18,228 nucleotides of DNA, taken from positions 1-18,228 of the forward strand of contig JAGDDM010000082.1 in the NCBI GenBank assembly GCA_017958015.1, given 5' to 3'. The first letter of the stretch is position 1, and each line of letters starts with the position of its first letter. The DNA is from Abditibacteriota bacterium. GTDB taxonomy: Bacteria; Armatimonadota; UBA5829. Below, piece after piece: positions 16,895-18,228 of the stretch. A program made the position numbers and the translations under genes. Below the pieces are notes generated by a model. The model ran no database searches. It had not been told where the DNA came from and was given only the letters and a program-made list of their open reading frames with translations.

Positions 16895-18228
16895 GTGGCC
16901 CGGGAAAAGGTGAAGCCCCAAAACCGAATGAGGATAATCCTCACGGTGTTTATCTGCGGGGTTTTGTGCGCCTCCTGCGTGCCGAAGCACGGCAACACGG
17001 CGATAATTCTCTCCTTTCTCCTTATGTGCGCCATGTACGCCGCGGCCCTTTGGGGCGGAAGCAAGGCGGCGGCCTTTCTCGCTTTGGTTTTCGCCGTGGG
17101 TTTCGGCAGAACCGTGGCGGCGGAGTTTCCGGCGAAGAGCGATTTGGCGAACTTTCCGCCGGGTAACAGCGTTGTTTTGCGGGTGCGGAACGACCCCGCA
17201 ACCACGGACACGGGCTATACGGTTTGCGAGTGCGACGCTGTGCGGCTCATTCGGGGCGCGGAGGAGTACAAAGTCACCGGCGGCGTGAAGGTTTCCGGGA
17301 AGAATATTATCCTCCGCTACGGGGATGTGTTCATGACGAACGCCCCGGTACAGGGGCTGTCCGCGGTTCGCAACCCCGGGGTTTTGTCGGAGTATGAGCG
17401 GGGCGTCCGCAAGGGAATTCGGAGCAAAGTTTACATAAGCCCCAAAAACACCTGCGACCTTATAGGCGTGGGCGGCAATCCCATAAAGCGGCTTTCTTAC
17501 ATCGCCAAGCACCGAATAATGACCTCAATCGAAGCCATGCACCCGGGACCGGCGGGGGACCTCATCGAGGGCATCACTCTGGGAACCTACTCCTCGCTCT
17601 CAAGGGAGATTACCGACGACTTCGCCAGAGACGGAACGAGTCATATTTTGGCGGCCTCGGGATTCAACTGCGCCGTGCTGTGGTACGCGGTGATTTTCCT
17701 GGTCGCCATTGTTTTCGGAAAGCCGAAACAGGCGTGGATTGTGACGATTTTTGCCCTCATCGTGTACGTTTTCATCGTGGGCGGAAGCTCATCGGTGATT
17801 AGGGCGTTCGCGATGTTGGTTCTATATCTTCTCGCGAATCCACTGAAGCGAATCCCCATACCGGAAAATATTCTTCTTTCCGCCGTACTGATTATCCTGC
17901 TTTGGAATCCGCTTCTTTTGTTCGATGTGGGAATGCTGTTGTCGGTTGCGTGTGTGGCGGCGATTATGTTTGCCGGACCTTTCGTTCTCGCTTTCTCGGA
18001 GGAAAAGTCTTTCAATCCGAGTCACATCGCCAAGCTCGGTCAAACATCCGTGGCGTCGTCTCTTCTCGTTCTGTGGGTAACGATTTTCACCGCCCCCATA
18101 ACGATGTATATTTTCAACCGTTTACCGCTGATGTCCGTGCCGGCGAATATGGTTGTGTCGATAACCGCGCCGATTCTGCTCATAATAGGTCTCGTTGACC
18201 CTCTTGTGATGGGAGTGCCTTTCGTCTC
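16895..18228 (+). CDS. comEC: ComEC/Rec2 family DNA uptake channel protein, 3' end outside the window
   Basis: ComEC forms the inner-membrane channel for single-stranded DNA in natural transformation. The frame starts at GTG 16895, three bases after the mutL stop, with GGGAGA about 8 bases upstream, and stays open to the window end (444 complete codons). Residues 13-75 form N-terminal hydrophobic segments, about 88-165 the OB-like domain, and the rest the multi-spanning Competence domain. Landmarks are GITLGTYSSLSREI, SHILAASGFNCAV (249-261), GGSSSVIRAFAM (296-307) and NPLLLFDVGMLLS (338-350). The family motif SGLHV reads SGFNC here, so the usual His is Asn. The metallo-beta-lactamase-like C-terminal domain, if present, is off the window. 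GC falls toward the end (about 45-50% in the last few hundred bases). Confidence 0.9.
   Translation, partial: MAREKVKPQNRMRIILTVFICGVLCASCVPKHGNTAIILSFLLMCAMYAAALWGGSKAAAFLALVFAVGFGRTVAAEFPAKSDLANFPPGNSVVLRVRNDPATTDTGYTVCECDAVRLIRGAEEYKVTGGVKVSGKNIILRYGDVFMTNAPVQGLSAVRNPGVLSEYERGVRKGIRSKVYISPKNTCDLIGVGGNPIKRLSYIAKHRIMTSIEAMHPGPAGDLIEGITLGTYSSLSREITDDFARDGTSHILAASGFNCAVLWYAVIFLVAIVFGKPKQAWIVTIFALIVYVFIVGGSSSVIRAFAMLVLYLLANPLKRIPIPENILLSAVLIILLWNPLLLFDVGMLLSVACVAAIMFAGPFVLAFSEEKSFNPSHIAKLGQTSVASSLLVLWVTIFTAPITMYIFNRLPLMSVPANMVVSITAPILLIIGLVDPLVMGVPFV

Overview
The window looks like a chromosomal piece of a bacterium related to Clostridia/Firmicutes, probably one known mainly from metagenomes. 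Four things point there. The order is miaB-mutS-mutL, as is common in Firmicutes. MutL carries a C-terminal endonuclease motif of the non-gammaproteobacterial type. cmk and plsC sit in one overlapping gene train. Genes are packed with ATGA overlaps. The central genes are GC-rich: a 60-base line of cmk counts 68% G+C. Genus cannot be read from the sequence.

Layout, left to right. (1) Positions 1-2173, + strand: the 3' part of an Mrr-type restriction endonuclease, then cmk, a MmcQ/YjbR-family protein and a PlsC-type acyltransferase. Spacings are +3, -4 and -4 bases, so this is one transcription unit. A hairpin at 2180-2199 probably ends it. (2) Positions 2361-10951, - strand: three tandem paralogues of a 937-941 residue family GH78 alpha-L-rhamnosidase-like enzyme. 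All three are intact and lack a signal peptide. They are read from a good promoter at 11107-11136, in the order 8138-10951, 5277-8096, 2361-5186. (3) Positions 11153-18228, + strand: a promoter, then miaB, mutS, mutL and the 5' part of comEC, closely packed (tRNA modification, mismatch repair, DNA uptake channel).

The most unusual content is non-coding. All four gene-free stretches bordering the GH78 genes hold fold-back sequences of one style: a short palindrome of the form GTTTCGC-loop-GCGAAAC followed by GGATTATA, and/or tandem 7-base units (AGGGGTC, AGGGAAT, AGGTTTT types). At the two outer borders these units form inverted arrays. None was seen between the housekeeping genes. This suggests an uncharacterised non-autonomous repeat family associated with duplication or insertion of the GH78 block. 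That link is inference.

Functionally, the housekeeping genes are ordinary. The GH78 trio would remove terminal alpha-L-rhamnose from oligosaccharides or glycosides in the cytoplasm, but no transporter, regulator or rhamnose catabolic gene accompanies it here. The middle copy has a Gln where the other two have a His near the catalytic region, so the copies may have diverged in specificity. I found no CRISPR array, rRNA, tRNA, transposase or prophage gene.
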